Below the pieces are notes generated by a model. It was not told where the DNA came from. It made no database searches and was given only the letters and a program-made list of their open reading frames with translations. This document shows positions 38,743 through 47,888 of a stretch of 64,000 nucleotides of DNA, one piece after another; the first letter of the stretch is position 1; each line of letters opens with the position of its first letter. The DNA comes from Prochlorococcus sp. AG-402-I21 (GTDB lineage Bacteria > Cyanobacteriota > Cyanobacteriia > PCC-6307 > Cyanobiaceae): positions 156,753 to 220,752 of the forward strand of contig QCHZ01000003.1 of the NCBI GenBank assembly GCA_003216955.1, given 5' to 3'. A program made the translations under genes and the position numbers.

Positions 38743-40167
38743 TTAAAATCTTTCAACAATTGATTTAGCAAAATCACTACAACTAAGAGGTGCTACGCGT
38801 GGTTCCATTAATCTTGCTAGATCGTAAGTAACTTGTTTATCTGAAATAGATTTGCTCAATCCATTTGTAATTAATTTTGCTGCCTCATTCCAACCTAAAT
38901 ATTCAAGCATCATTACTCCACTAAGTATTACTGAACCTGGATTGATTCTGTCCAAGCCTGCATGTTTTGGAGCTGTTCCATGAGTGGCTTCGAAAATAGC
39001 CGCCCTATCTCCAATGTTTGCTCCAGGTGCCATCCCTAGTCCACCAACAATTGCTGCGGCCGCATCTGATATGTAATCACCATTTAGATTGAGAGTCGCA
39101 AGTATGGAATACTCTTGAGGACGAGTTTGAATTTGTTGAAAAATACTATCTGCTATTCGGTCATCAACCATCACCATGTCCTTCCATTTTCCCTTGCCAT
39201 GACTACCTCCAATGCTTGTGAGAACTGAGCAAACTTCATCACAAATAGCCTTCTTTTTCTCTTCTGTTAAAGATGAATAACCTGGATCAATTAACGCAGC
39301 ATTCTCCTCGTAGGAGATGCCAGGATTTTTTTCTACGTTATCTAAAATCCAACTTTCTCGCTCGGTTACGCATTCACTCCTAAATTCTGTGGTTGCTAAT
39401 TCGTATCCCCAATCTCTGAAAGCGCCTTCAGTAAATTTCATGATATTTCCCTTATGCACTAAGGTCACATGTCTCTTGCTCCCCTCAAGGTTGAGTGCAT
39501 GTTTAATCGCTCGCCTGATATGTCTTTGACTACCACTTTTGCTAACGGGTTTAATTCCTATTCCTGCTCCATTAGGAATTTTCCTGTTTTTTAGTTTTTG
39601 GCTGGCTGGAATTATTTCATTATTGAGTTGATCAATCAATTTGATGCATTCAGGATCATCAGATTCCCATTCAATCCCCATGTAAATATCTTCAGTATTT
39701 TCTCGATAAACAATTACATCTAAATCTTGCGGCTTTTTATGAGGGCTTGGAGTCCCTTTGTAATATTTGCAAGGTCTAACGCATGAATACAAATCAAAAA
39801 TCTGCCTTAGAGATACGTTTAAAGATCTAATCCCTCCGCCTACAGGTGTTGTTAAAGGTCCTTTGATTGCTATGCCGTAAGTTCGTATCGCCTCCAGAGT
39901 GTCGTTGGGTAAGTATTGATAAGTTCCATATAAGTCGCAAGCTTCATCACCTGCATAGATTTTGAACCATTCTATGGATCTATTTCTTCCATAAGCTTTT
40001 TCAATAGCTTTATCGATTACTAATTGTGTAGCAGGCCAAATATCTATTCCTGTTCCATCTCCTCTGATAAATGGAATAATTGGATGGTCTGGGACTACTG
40101 GGTTTCCATCAAAAAAAGTAATTTTTTGGCCTTCAGATGGAGCAATGAGCTTTTCAAAATTTGCCAT
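38743..40167 (-). CDS. icd: NADP-dependent isocitrate dehydrogenase
   Basis: Icd makes 2-oxoglutarate, the carbon skeleton for ammonia assimilation and the nitrogen signal in cyanobacteria. The 474-residue protein has IIPFIRGDGTGIDIWPA at the start. The substrate site is SLNVSLRQIFDLY, followed by YRENTEDIYMGIEWE. NAD(P) binding is shown by ATHGTAPKHAG. The size matches the longer cyanobacterial form. I saw no GTA-N8-TAC NtcA site in the 80 bp before it. Confidence 0.97.
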   Translation of the reverse strand: MANFEKLIAPSEGQKITFFDGNPVVPDHPIIPFIRGDGTGIDIWPATQLVIDKAIEKAYGRNRSIEWFKIYAGDEACDLYGTYQYLPNDTLEAIRTYGIAIKGPLTTPVGGGIRSLNVSLRQIFDLYSCVRPCKYYKGTPSPHKKPQDLDVIVYRENTEDIYMGIEWESDDPECIKLIDQLNNEIIPASQKLKNRKIPNGAGIGIKPVSKSGSQRHIRRAIKHALNLEGSKRHVTLVHKGNIMKFTEGAFRDWGYELATTEFRSECVTERESWILDNVEKNPGISYEENAALIDPGYSSLTEEKKKAICDEVCSVLTSIGGSHGKGKWKDMVMVDDRIADSIFQQIQTRPQEYSILATLNLNGDYISDAAAAIVGGLGMAPGANIGDRAAIFEATHGTAPKHAGLDRINPGSVILSGVMMLEYLGWNEAAKLITNGLSKSISDKQVTYDLARLMEPRVAPLSCSDFAKSIVERF

Positions 40168-40246
40168 AATTTTTATTCAGCGATTAATAGATCTAATGTT
40201 GAGCTTATGTCTAAGTGGTAAGTTTTGATTAAATGATTTTGAACTC

Positions 40247-40954
40247 ATGGCAGTAGCCTTGGCTAGGCAACTTCGTGAAGGGACTAAAAAGTCTCATACG
40301 ATGGCTGAAAATACAGGTTTTATAAGTTGTTTTCTCAAGGGAGTAGTTGATAAATCCTCATACAGGAATTTATTAGCTGATTTATATTTTGTTTACTCTG
40401 CGATGGAGGAAGAGATAGAAAAACTTTGTGAAAACTCTCATCCTATAATCTCTCCAATTGGATTTAAAGAACTTTTTCGTAAGGAAAAATTGGAACAAGA
40501 TCTTTCGTTCTACTTTGGTAGTAACTGGTCTGAATTGATAAAACCCTCTAAGCCAGCTGTTGAATATGAAGCAAGAATTAGAGAAATTGCTAAAGAGAAT
40601 CCTGAACTTTTAATTGGGCATCATTACAGCAGATATATAGGTGACTTGTCTGGGGGACAGCTTTTGAAAACTATCACTAAAAAAGCTATGAATCTAGTTG
40701 GTGATGAGGGACTTAGCTTTTATATTTTTGAGGAAATTAGAGATGAAAAAGAATTTAAAATCAAGTATCGAAATACTTTGGATAATCTTCCGATTAATCA
40801 AAAGATAGCAGATTCAATTATTGAAGAAGCTAATAGATCTTTTAAATATAATATGGATATTTTTAATGAATTGGAAGGAAATGTAATTGCTGCTATAGGA
40901 AAAGTTTTATTTAGATTTTTTGCACTTAAAAAGCGAAAAGGTAGTACTGAGTAA
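40247..40954 (+). CDS. ho1: Heme oxygenase (biliverdin-producing)
   Basis: This enzyme opens heme to biliverdin IX-alpha, CO and iron using ferredoxin. The 235-residue protein has the proximal heme ligand His17 in LREGTKKSHTMAENTGF. The distal-helix glycines lie in GHHYSRYIGDLSGGQLL. Downstream pebA and pebB reduce the product to phycoerythrobilin. The start is ATG 40247, divergent from icd across 79 bp. Confidence 0.96.
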   Translation: MAVALARQLREGTKKSHTMAENTGFISCFLKGVVDKSSYRNLLADLYFVYSAMEEEIEKLCENSHPIISPIGFKELFRKEKLEQDLSFYFGSNWSELIKPSKPAVEYEARIREIAKENPELLIGHHYSRYIGDLSGGQLLKTITKKAMNLVGDEGLSFYIFEEIRDEKEFKIKYRNTLDNLPINQKIADSIIEEANRSFKYNMDIFNELEGNVIAAIGKVLFRFFALKKRKGSTE

Positions 40955-41111
40955 TGAAATTAATATTGTCTCAAGACTATTGCTTTGTTTATATTCAGTA
41001 TCTATTAAGATGTCTATTAGAATAGTATAAGGTTTGTATTTATTCGTTTTAACTGAGTCAATCACTTTAATGGAGATAAAATGATTAAATCCTCTAAGGA
41101 GATGACTGAAA

Positions 41112-41813
41112 ATGTTTGACGATCTTTTAGGTGAGTTAACAAAAAATATTCTTGAACATGGCGGACAGCAGTTGACTGTTCCAGATGAATTTTGTGAACG
41201 CGTTTCTACAAAAGGTAGTTATAAACTGAATAGCTGGTTATGGGATGTTCCTGGATTTCGAAGGTGGAGAGTGACCAGATTGGATGCAGGAGATCGTCTT
41301 CAAGTATTAAATTCAGTTGCTTATCCTCATGATCAAAATGATATGCCAATTATGGGTATTGATCTTTTGTGGTTTGAGAAAAAAGAAAAGCTAGTTGCTA
41401 TTCTTGATTTCCAGCCTCTTGTTCAAGACAAAGAATATTTTGATAAATACTTTGATGGCTTAAAAAGCTTAAAACAATGTTTTAATGAGTTTAATTCTGA
41501 TATGAAAAGTAATATATATGATCCAAGCAAGTACTTCTCTCCATGGGCTTTATTTTGCAAAGGTGGTAATTTTGAAGCGGAAAATATTTTACCAAAGGTT
41601 TTTAGCTCTTTTCTTAAATATTATTGGTTAAATCTTGATTTATCTAAAGTGAATGAAAATTATATTAAATCTCAAGAGGTCAGCTTATTGCATATAGATT
41701 ATAATAAATATAGCGCTGAAAAAGATCCTGCACATGGTTTATTCTCTGGCTTTTTTGGCAAAGAATGGTCAGAGAAATATATGAATGAATTTTTATTTCC
41801 TTTAAGCCTATAA
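41112..41813 (+). CDS. pebA: 15,16-dihydrobiliverdin:ferredoxin oxidoreductase PebA
   Basis: PebA carries out the first two-electron reduction of biliverdin to 15,16-dihydrobiliverdin. The 233-residue protein has the ferredoxin-dependent bilin reductase pattern: MPIMGIDLLWFEKKEKLVAILDFQPL in parts, YFSPWALFCKG, and the C-terminal AEKDPAHGLFSGFFGKEWSEKY in parts. It is 157 bp after ho1 and 27 bp before pebB. A short frame at 41081-41119 overlaps its start. Confidence 0.93.
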   Translation: MFDDLLGELTKNILEHGGQQLTVPDEFCERVSTKGSYKLNSWLWDVPGFRRWRVTRLDAGDRLQVLNSVAYPHDQNDMPIMGIDLLWFEKKEKLVAILDFQPLVQDKEYFDKYFDGLKSLKQCFNEFNSDMKSNIYDPSKYFSPWALFCKGGNFEAENILPKVFSSFLKYYWLNLDLSKVNENYIKSQEVSLLHIDYNKYSAEKDPAHGLFSGFFGKEWSEKYMNEFLFPLSL

Positions 41814-41840
41814 ACATTAATTCTTCATTGTAGTCTGTAA

Positions 41841-42617
41841 ATGCAAAGTAAACGAAGTAATAGTCTTGAGCCTATTTCAATAATTAATTGGCGTTGGGCT
41901 TATTTCTTGGATGAAACTATTAAGAAGTTTTCTATTTTTGAATCTAGCTCGTATCCGATAAAAAATGATTTTCTTTTTAAAGAATCATTCTTTGGTTCCA
42001 GTTCTAATCCTAAAAAAGTTATTTTGGAAACATGGGGGCTAAAGACGGAAAAAATACGACAGGCTAGATGTGCTTGTCTGCAAGCTGGTGAAATCACTTC
42101 TGTCATGAATTTGGTAATCTCACCTTTCAATAATTATGATTTACCTTTTTTTGGAGCCGATTTTGTAACATTACCAAATGGACATCTTATTGCTTTAGAT
42201 CTTCAACCAGCATTAGCAGATGATTTAGTTCATACTGAATATTTTTCAGGAAATTTAAAATCTATACACGCTAATTGGCAATCTAAGCTTCCTTCAGGAG
42301 GAGATATCCCATTGGAGGCAAGAGAATACTTTTCTCCAGCTTTTCTTTGGTCTAGAATTCCATTAGGAGAAGAAGGTGACAAATTAATTAGTCAGATAAT
42401 TAAACCTGCTTTTGATGAATACTTGAATTTTTTCTTAGACATGGTTAGAGATGCAATGATAATTTCTAATGAAAGATCTTTGCAATTATTAAATGGTCAG
42501 AAAAAATATATGCGATATCGAGCGGAAAAAGATCCTGCAAGAGGGATGCTTAGAGGCTTTTTTGGGGAGCTATGGACTGAGCGATATATAAATAACATTC
42601 TTTTTGATCTAAAATAA
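41841..42617 (+). CDS. pebB: Phycoerythrobilin:ferredoxin oxidoreductase PebB
   Basis: PebB reduces 15,16-dihydrobiliverdin to 3Z-phycoerythrobilin, receiving its substrate from PebA. The 258-residue protein has LPFFGADFVTLPNGHLIALDLQPA in parts, REYFSPAFLWSR, and the family C-terminus AEKDPARGMLRGFFGELWTERY in parts. The order ho1-pebA-pebB is the usual picocyanobacterial arrangement. In Prochlorococcus the product serves the small amount of phycoerythrin rather than phycobilisomes. Confidence 0.94.
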   Translation: MQSKRSNSLEPISIINWRWAYFLDETIKKFSIFESSSYPIKNDFLFKESFFGSSSNPKKVILETWGLKTEKIRQARCACLQAGEITSVMNLVISPFNNYDLPFFGADFVTLPNGHLIALDLQPALADDLVHTEYFSGNLKSIHANWQSKLPSGGDIPLEAREYFSPAFLWSRIPLGEEGDKLISQIIKPAFDEYLNFFLDMVRDAMIISNERSLQLLNGQKKYMRYRAEKDPARGMLRGFFGELWTERYINNILFDLK

Positions 42618-42636
42618 AGTAAAGAAATGCACAAAA

Positions 42637-43110
42637 ATGGTAAAAAGAATTCTCTTTGTTTGTTTGGGAAATATTTGTCGCTCTCCAGCAGCCGAAGGAA
42701 TTTTTAATCAAAAAATTAAAGAAAGAGATTCAGAAAATTTTTTTGTAGTTGATTCCGCAGGTACTGGTAGTTGGCATGTGGGAAATCTTCCTGATAGAAG
42801 AATGCGTGCAACAGCATTATCTAGGGGTATAGAACTGACAAGTAGGTCGAGACAAATAGAAGAAAATGATTTATATGAATTTGATCATATTCTTGTTATG
42901 GATAAAGATAATCTGGATGCTGTTAAATCATTAATTAAAGATGATATGAATCCAGTAAATTCTAAAATAAAACTTATTCTTAGTTATTCAAAAAACTCTC
43001 AATTAGATGAAGTCCCTGATCCTTATTATGGAGGACAAGATGGCTTTGAAAAGGTTCTAGATTTATTGAATGATGCTATTGATGAATTGATAGATAATCT
43101 TATAGATTAG
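42637..43110 (+). CDS. Low-molecular-weight protein tyrosine phosphatase
   Basis: The 157-residue protein has the N-terminal P-loop CLGNICRSP, with nucleophile Cys and Arg, right after the start. The general-acid Asp is in VPDPYYGG near residue 127. Such enzymes dephosphorylate protein tyrosines or arginines; the target is unknown. It starts 20 bp after pebB. Its last 11 bp overlap the convergent panC-cmk gene. Confidence 0.93.
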   Translation: MVKRILFVCLGNICRSPAAEGIFNQKIKERDSENFFVVDSAGTGSWHVGNLPDRRMRATALSRGIELTSRSRQIEENDLYEFDHILVMDKDNLDAVKSLIKDDMNPVNSKIKLILSYSKNSQLDEVPDPYYGGQDGFEKVLDLLNDAIDELIDNLID

Positions 43111-44647
43111 GGCTAGACCAGACTTCTTCTGGAATCTTTGATCTAAAGATATAAGTTAGTTCGTCTAAAACTTCTTCAATATTCATACCATCAGTACAAA
43201 GCTCTATCGCATCATGAGCTTTTTTTAAGGGAGCGATTTCTCTTTCACTATCTTGCTTATCTCTTTCTTCAATTTCTTTTTCAAGATCTTCAATGCTTGA
43301 GTATTTATAACCTCTTTTTTCTAAGTCAACAGATCTTCGTTTTGCTCTTTCTTTTGGAGTGGCTGTTAGAAATATTTTTACATCTGCATCAGGAAATACA
43401 GCTGTGCCAATGTCTCTTCCTTCAGCAACTAAACCCCCATCCGCTCCAATAATCTGTTGTTGTTTTGTTAGTAACTCTCTGACAAATTTTTGTTTGGCTA
43501 TTTCAGAAACCATTGAAGTCACTTCTGGGGAACGTATCTTTTCCGTTACATCAATATTATTTATCAATATTTTTTGCTCAACAAAGCTGGAGTTTTTAAA
43601 TTCTAATTTTGAATCTTTTAAGAGATTTTTGATTTTCGCTTGATCACTTGGATTAATCGAATTTTTTCTTATTAACCATGTCACCGCTCGATACATTGCC
43701 CCAGTATCTAAATAAATAAAACCAAGTCTTTTTGCAAATGATTTAGTTACTGTGCTTTTTCCGGCACCAGCTGGACCATCAATTGCAATAATTGGTTTTC
43801 GTTGCATAAGAAAAGTGTGATCAATTAATCTTGTAGATCCACATTTTACTGCTGCTGCCAAAAGACACAGTCCATTTATATTTTCTGTTTCTTTTAGTGA
43901 AAATGGATCTACAACTTTTAGATATTCAATTTTTAAATTTTTTTCTTTAAGCATAGAAGCTATTTTTGCGAGATTAATGATTTTCTCTTTTTCAAATTCT
44001 GTTTTTGCTACTTTGATTGCATTAGGCAATGCCTGAGCATTGACTCTTTCAGAATCGCTCAGATAAGAATTCCTAGAACTATAGGCAAATCCACTTTGGT
44101 CTCTTTGTGTGGCATAGGACTCAATCTTTATGGGTATGAACAGTTCTTGAAATAGCTTTCTAATAATAATCAATTGTTGCCAGTCTTTTTCTCCTAGGAT
44201 AAGTTTCTCTGGTCTGATAATTCTGATTAGACGAATAATTACTGTTGCAACTCCATCAAAATGGCCTGCTCTATCTGCTCCACATAATTGATTGTGTAAT
44301 GTTTGAGGAACTTGAATTTTAAAATGTGAATTTTCTCCCCCAGGAAAAACTTCAAGATAATCTGGAGCCCAAATTGCGTCCGCACCAGCTTTAAAAGCTA
44401 ACTCAGCATCTTTGCTTATATTTCTGGGATATTTTTTGAAGTCTTCATCCTTTCCAAATTGCAATGGATTTATAAAAATACTTACAAGAATAATTTGCTT
44501 TTTTTTTGTTTTTTCTTTTGCTTTCTGAATTAAATATTGATGGCCAGGGTGAATTCCTCCCATAGTAGGGATGAAAATTATTGCTGAATTTTGTTCATTA
44601 AGCCAATCTTTTAATTCAGCATTAGCTTGGAAGATTTTCTGTACCAC
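43100..44647 (-). CDS. panC/cmk: Bifunctional pantothenate synthetase / cytidylate kinase
   Basis: The 515-residue protein joins two enzymes. Residues 1-280 are PanC, which joins pantoate and beta-alanine in coenzyme A synthesis (FIPTMGGIHPGHQYLI, then LCGADRAGHFDGVATVI and LILGEKDWQQL). From residue 281 (MQRKPIIAIDGPAGAGKST) it is CMP kinase, with P-loop GPAGAGKST, DTGAMYRAVTWL and GRDIGTAVFPDADVKIFL. This fusion is a known cyanobacterial trait. The two domains are joined directly at residue 281 with no long linker. Confidence 0.95.
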   Translation of the reverse strand: MVQKIFQANAELKDWLNEQNSAIIFIPTMGGIHPGHQYLIQKAKEKTKKKQIILVSIFINPLQFGKDEDFKKYPRNISKDAELAFKAGADAIWAPDYLEVFPGGENSHFKIQVPQTLHNQLCGADRAGHFDGVATVIIRLIRIIRPEKLILGEKDWQQLIIIRKLFQELFIPIKIESYATQRDQSGFAYSSRNSYLSDSERVNAQALPNAIKVAKTEFEKEKIINLAKIASMLKEKNLKIEYLKVVDPFSLKETENINGLCLLAAAVKCGSTRLIDHTFLMQRKPIIAIDGPAGAGKSTVTKSFAKRLGFIYLDTGAMYRAVTWLIRKNSINPSDQAKIKNLLKDSKLEFKNSSFVEQKILINNIDVTEKIRSPEVTSMVSEIAKQKFVRELLTKQQQIIGADGGLVAEGRDIGTAVFPDADVKIFLTATPKERAKRRSVDLEKRGYKYSSIEDLEKEIEERDKQDSEREIAPLKKAHDAIELCTDGMNIEEVLDELTYIFRSKIPEEVWSSPNL

Positions 44648-44770
44648 TATGTTGGTAAATAAATTAATTTCATAAACTTATGATTGAAATGAAATAAGTT
44701 GATTGCATACTGAACCCATATGGATTGCATATCAGGGTTCAGATCTTTTGAATAAGAAAGCTTTTTACTG

Positions 44771-45811
44771 ATGGATTACAAAACTGCGGGAGTTGATGTT
44801 ACTGCTGGAAGAGCCTTTGTGGAGAGAATTAAATCATGCGTTGAAAAAACTCATAAAAGTGAGGTCATAGGAGGGTTAGGAGGTTTTGGAGGATGTATTA
44901 GAATTCCAAAAGGATATGACAGTCCAGTCTTGGTATCTGGCACGGATGGAGTTGGTACAAAATTAGACTTAGCTCAGAAATATGGTTGTCATTTTGGTGT
45001 TGGAATAGATCTGGTTGCGATGTGCGTCAATGATGTAATAACTAATGGGGCTCGACCTTTATTTTTTCTTGATTACATCGCAAGCGGAACTTTGACTCCT
45101 GATGCTTTGGCTGAAGTGATAGAGGGTATTGCAGCAGGTTGTGGTCAATCGGATTGTTCTCTCTTGGGAGGCGAAACTGCTGAAATGCCAGGGTTTTATC
45201 CAAGTGGAAGATATGATCTAGCAGGTTTTTGTGTTGGGATCGTTGAAAATCATCACTTAATAGACGGTACGAAAATTAATTGTGAAGATCAGATTATTGG
45301 GATTAAAAGCAATGGTCTTCATAGCAATGGTTTTAGTCTTGTTCGTAAAGTTCTTTCCTTAGCAAATGCAGATGCAAATACTCTTTATGGGAAAGATAAA
45401 AGGAACTTGATTCAATGTTTGCTGGAACCAACCGCAATTTATGTTCCACTTGTTGAGAAATTATTGAGAGAAAATTTACCAATCCATGGCATGACGCACA
45501 TCACAGGTGGAGGGTTGCCTGAAAATCTCCCTAGAATTTTCCCTTCTGGGTTTTCACCACATATAGATACAACTACTTGGGAGATACCTGAAATTTTTAA
45601 TTGGTTGCAAAATGCGGGAGATATTCCTGAAATTGATCTTTGGAATACTTTTAATATGGGAATAGGTTTTTGTCTAATTGTTCCTAAAAATGAAGTTAAT
45701 TCTGCTTTAGAAATATGCATAAAAAATGATTTTCAAGCTTGGAATATAGGTCAAGTTGTATACAGTCAGCATGATCCAAAGCATATCAATATTTCAGGAA
45801 TACCTAAGTGA
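44771..45811 (+). CDS. purM: Phosphoribosylformylglycinamidine cyclo-ligase PurM
   Basis: PurM closes the imidazole ring to form aminoimidazole ribotide, an intermediate shared by purine and thiamine synthesis. The AIR is the ThiC substrate encoded elsewhere in this window. The 346-residue protein has [62 protein letters not shown] and [13 protein letters not shown]. Length fits the family. It is divergent from panC-cmk across about 120 bp. Confidence 0.96.
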   Translation: MDYKTAGVDVTAGRAFVERIKSCVEKTHKSEVIGGLGGFGGCIRIPKGYDSPVLVSGTDGVGTKLDLAQKYGCHFGVGIDLVAMCVNDVITNGARPLFFLDYIASGTLTPDALAEVIEGIAAGCGQSDCSLLGGETAEMPGFYPSGRYDLAGFCVGIVENHHLIDGTKINCEDQIIGIKSNGLHSNGFSLVRKVLSLANADANTLYGKDKRNLIQCLLEPTAIYVPLVEKLLRENLPIHGMTHITGGGLPENLPRIFPSGFSPHIDTTTWEIPEIFNWLQNAGDIPEIDLWNTFNMGIGFCLIVPKNEVNSALEICIKNDFQAWNIGQVVYSQHDPKHINISGIPK

Positions 45812-45973
45812 GATCTTAAGCGCAGTTTAATAAAATTCTGAAGTCCAGTTTTTTGAACAAATTAAATGAAGGTTAAAAAAAATTTTCTATAACGGAAAAA
45901 AAACAGTAAGATGTAAAAAAACGCAAGCCGGATATTAGTTCGGGTAATGCGAAGTTAGATCTTAATTAGCTCT

Positions 45974-46606
45974 ATGCCTTTTGAAAATCAACAGCGTCTA
46001 ACGCGTAGGAGAAGTTCTGCAGGTCCAACACCTCCTAAAAGGCCTTTAGGAGGTCAAGCAGATTCGGGTATGCGACAAAATGGTGGCCCAAGACCAACTT
46101 TTTTAACCCTTAGAGATCATGGAAAAGTCTATGTTGCTGATTTGCCAAACTTGTCTGATGGACAACTTTCTCATATTGGGAAAGAAGCTGATGAAGTGCT
46201 TACAAGTTTGGAGAGTAGAATTAATGACCTAGAACAAGAAGCAACTAATGGGCAAAGAGATAACGATACTTTGATCAAAGCGTCTACTAAGCATGAAGTA
46301 ACACTCAGATTTATTCGAGCCATTCAGGACGAACAAGAACATAGAAAAAATAATCCTGCATTAAAAGATGCGGCATCAGAGTCTTTACCACTTACATTTC
46401 TTGAGGTCGCTAGGCATAGATTGCCAGGTGCAACTTTTGACTCGTTGTTGAGAGAAGCATTAGAGGCTTGTGCTAAAGATGCAAAAGAGCCTGAACAAGA
46501 AATTATTGAAAAAAGCGTAAATTCACAGCCTATTCCACCAGCAAAAGTGATTAGTCTGCCTAATTCCTCAGATTCAATGAAGGTTATTGTTAGCCCTGAT
46601 CCTTAG
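45974..46606 (+). CDS. Conserved cyanobacterial hypothetical protein, 210 aa
   Basis: The first 45 residues are rich in Arg, Pro and Gly (QQRLTRRRSSAGPTPPKRPLGG) and probably disordered. A structured region follows, with TFLTLRDHGKVYVADLPNLSDGQLSHIGKEADEVL in parts and then LESRINDLEQEA, a likely coiled coil. A C-terminal helical region has FLEVARHRLPGATFDSLLREALEA. No known catalytic motif is seen. It is separated from purM by about 160 bp of AT-rich spacer. Confidence 0.72.
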   Translation: MPFENQQRLTRRRSSAGPTPPKRPLGGQADSGMRQNGGPRPTFLTLRDHGKVYVADLPNLSDGQLSHIGKEADEVLTSLESRINDLEQEATNGQRDNDTLIKASTKHEVTLRFIRAIQDEQEHRKNNPALKDAASESLPLTFLEVARHRLPGATFDSLLREALEACAKDAKEPEQEIIEKSVNSQPIPPAKVISLPNSSDSMKVIVSPDP

Positions 46607-46612
46607 ATTTTA

Positions 46613-47584
46613 TTAGGGACTAGTGAAAGGATTTTGAGGCATATTGGCTAGACATTTATTCCGGTAAAAATCCAGACTTTCTTTTTCACTTTTAGTTAAA
46701 GACCAATTTAGCGCAGCAATTGCATCTTTAGCTTGAAATGGATTCCGAATCCCGACTATTGGTTTGGCTCCATGAGACCTGACCCAATTCAACGAAACTT
46801 GTGCTTGTGAGGCTGAATACTTTTTACCAATATTAGTTATTAATGTTCTCAATTCTATAGTTTTTGGAAGTATTCTTTGGAATAATTTACGCCGTAAGAA
46901 TGTTTTGGGCTTTATAGATTTGTTAGGTGGAACTGTGAGTACTCCCAGCCCTAATGGGCTATAAGCCAAATATTCAATTTCATTTTCATCACATATATTT
47001 TTTATTTTTTCATCTTCTAAAGATGGTTTCGTTAATAACGAAAGCTGCATTTGTATACTATTAATTTTAATTCCTCTTTTCTTGAGTTTTTGGAATAAAA
47101 AATTTAATCTTTTTGGACCAGTATTAGAGAGCCCAATTTCTTTAATTAAACCTTTTTCGTATAAATCTCCTAGGCCATTTAGTAATTGCTCTTCTTGCCA
47201 AGGTGCATAGCGATAAGTACTCCAATGAAGTTGTACTCTTTTCATATTACCTTTCAGACGCTTATTACTTTCTTGAAAAGCTTTATTTAGACCATTTCGA
47301 CCAACCCTCCATGGAAAGGGTGCGAGCTTTGTTGCGATAGTGATTTTTTTGAGCTTTCTCTTGGGTAACTCTTCTAGAAAATCGCCTATAAGTTTTTCGC
47401 TTTGCCCAAATAAGCTTCCAGTACCATATGAATCTGCACTGTCAACAAGATCTAAACCCCCATCAATTGCATCAAAAAAAGTTTTTTTAAGTAAAATATC
47501 ATCTGTTTCTGCTTTGTAGCCCCAAACAAGCTTATTTCCCCACGCCCAAGTTCCAAAACCAATCCCAATTTTTTGTTTAGTCAT
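46613..47584 (-). CDS. Aldo/keto reductase
   Basis: The 323-residue protein has the TIM-barrel aldo/keto reductase pattern. The catalytic Asp and Tyr are in DLVDSADSYGTG, Lys in TIATKLAPFPW, and His in VQLHWSTYRY. A family segment EIGLSNTGPKRL lies midway, and AQVSLNWVRSHGAKPIVGIRN in parts lies at the C-terminus, where NADPH binds. The substrate is unknown. It converges with the 210-aa gene (6 bp between ends) and is divergent from a small Cys-rich gene. Confidence 0.88.
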   Translation of the reverse strand: MTKQKIGIGFGTWAWGNKLVWGYKAETDDILLKKTFFDAIDGGLDLVDSADSYGTGSLFGQSEKLIGDFLEELPKRKLKKITIATKLAPFPWRVGRNGLNKAFQESNKRLKGNMKRVQLHWSTYRYAPWQEEQLLNGLGDLYEKGLIKEIGLSNTGPKRLNFLFQKLKKRGIKINSIQMQLSLLTKPSLEDEKIKNICDENEIEYLAYSPLGLGVLTVPPNKSIKPKTFLRRKLFQRILPKTIELRTLITNIGKKYSASQAQVSLNWVRSHGAKPIVGIRNPFQAKDAIAALNWSLTKSEKESLDFYRNKCLANMPQNPFTSP

Positions 47585-47634
47585 GACTTCATTGATGTTA
47601 TTTCAAGTAAAGAAAACTAATATCATTATCTTAC

Positions 47635-47814
47635 ATGAATAAATTAAATAGCTTTAAAGATTCTTCTTTTGAAAACAAACATAGTAATGAAGAAAATCAC
47701 AAAGAAAATGAAAGTAAAGATCAGCAAGAAAAAGTTTTATGTAATCATTGTGGAAGAACTTCTAGTAACGGAATAAGATGTTTAGGTATTTGTGTAGCAG
47801 ATAATGATTATTGA
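47635..47814 (+). CDS. Small four-cysteine protein, 59 aa
   Basis: The frame runs from ATG 47635 to TGA 47812-47814. The first half is hydrophilic and charged. The second half reads CNHCGRTSSNGIRCLGICVADNDY, in parts C-x2-C then C-x3-C, which looks like a small zinc or iron-binding knuckle. It begins 50 bp from the divergent aldo/keto reductase. The cysteine spacing and ordered C-terminus argue for a real gene, but the function is unknown. Confidence 0.65.
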   Translation: MNKLNSFKDSSFENKHSNEENHKENESKDQQEKVLCNHCGRTSSNGIRCLGICVADNDY

Positions 47815-47888
47815 TTTACGATTAATCTCCTGAGATATAAAAGTGTTGAAATATATTGTTAATATACATTATTGATTCGAATTTAATA

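Noticed and set aside
40168..40246. Possible NtcA site between icd and ho1
   Set aside because: No GTA-N8-TAC arrangement was found in the 79 bp.
45812..45973. Repeated AGATCTTAA on both sides of the purM-210aa spacer
   Set aside because: A 9-base AT-rich match is easily due to chance.
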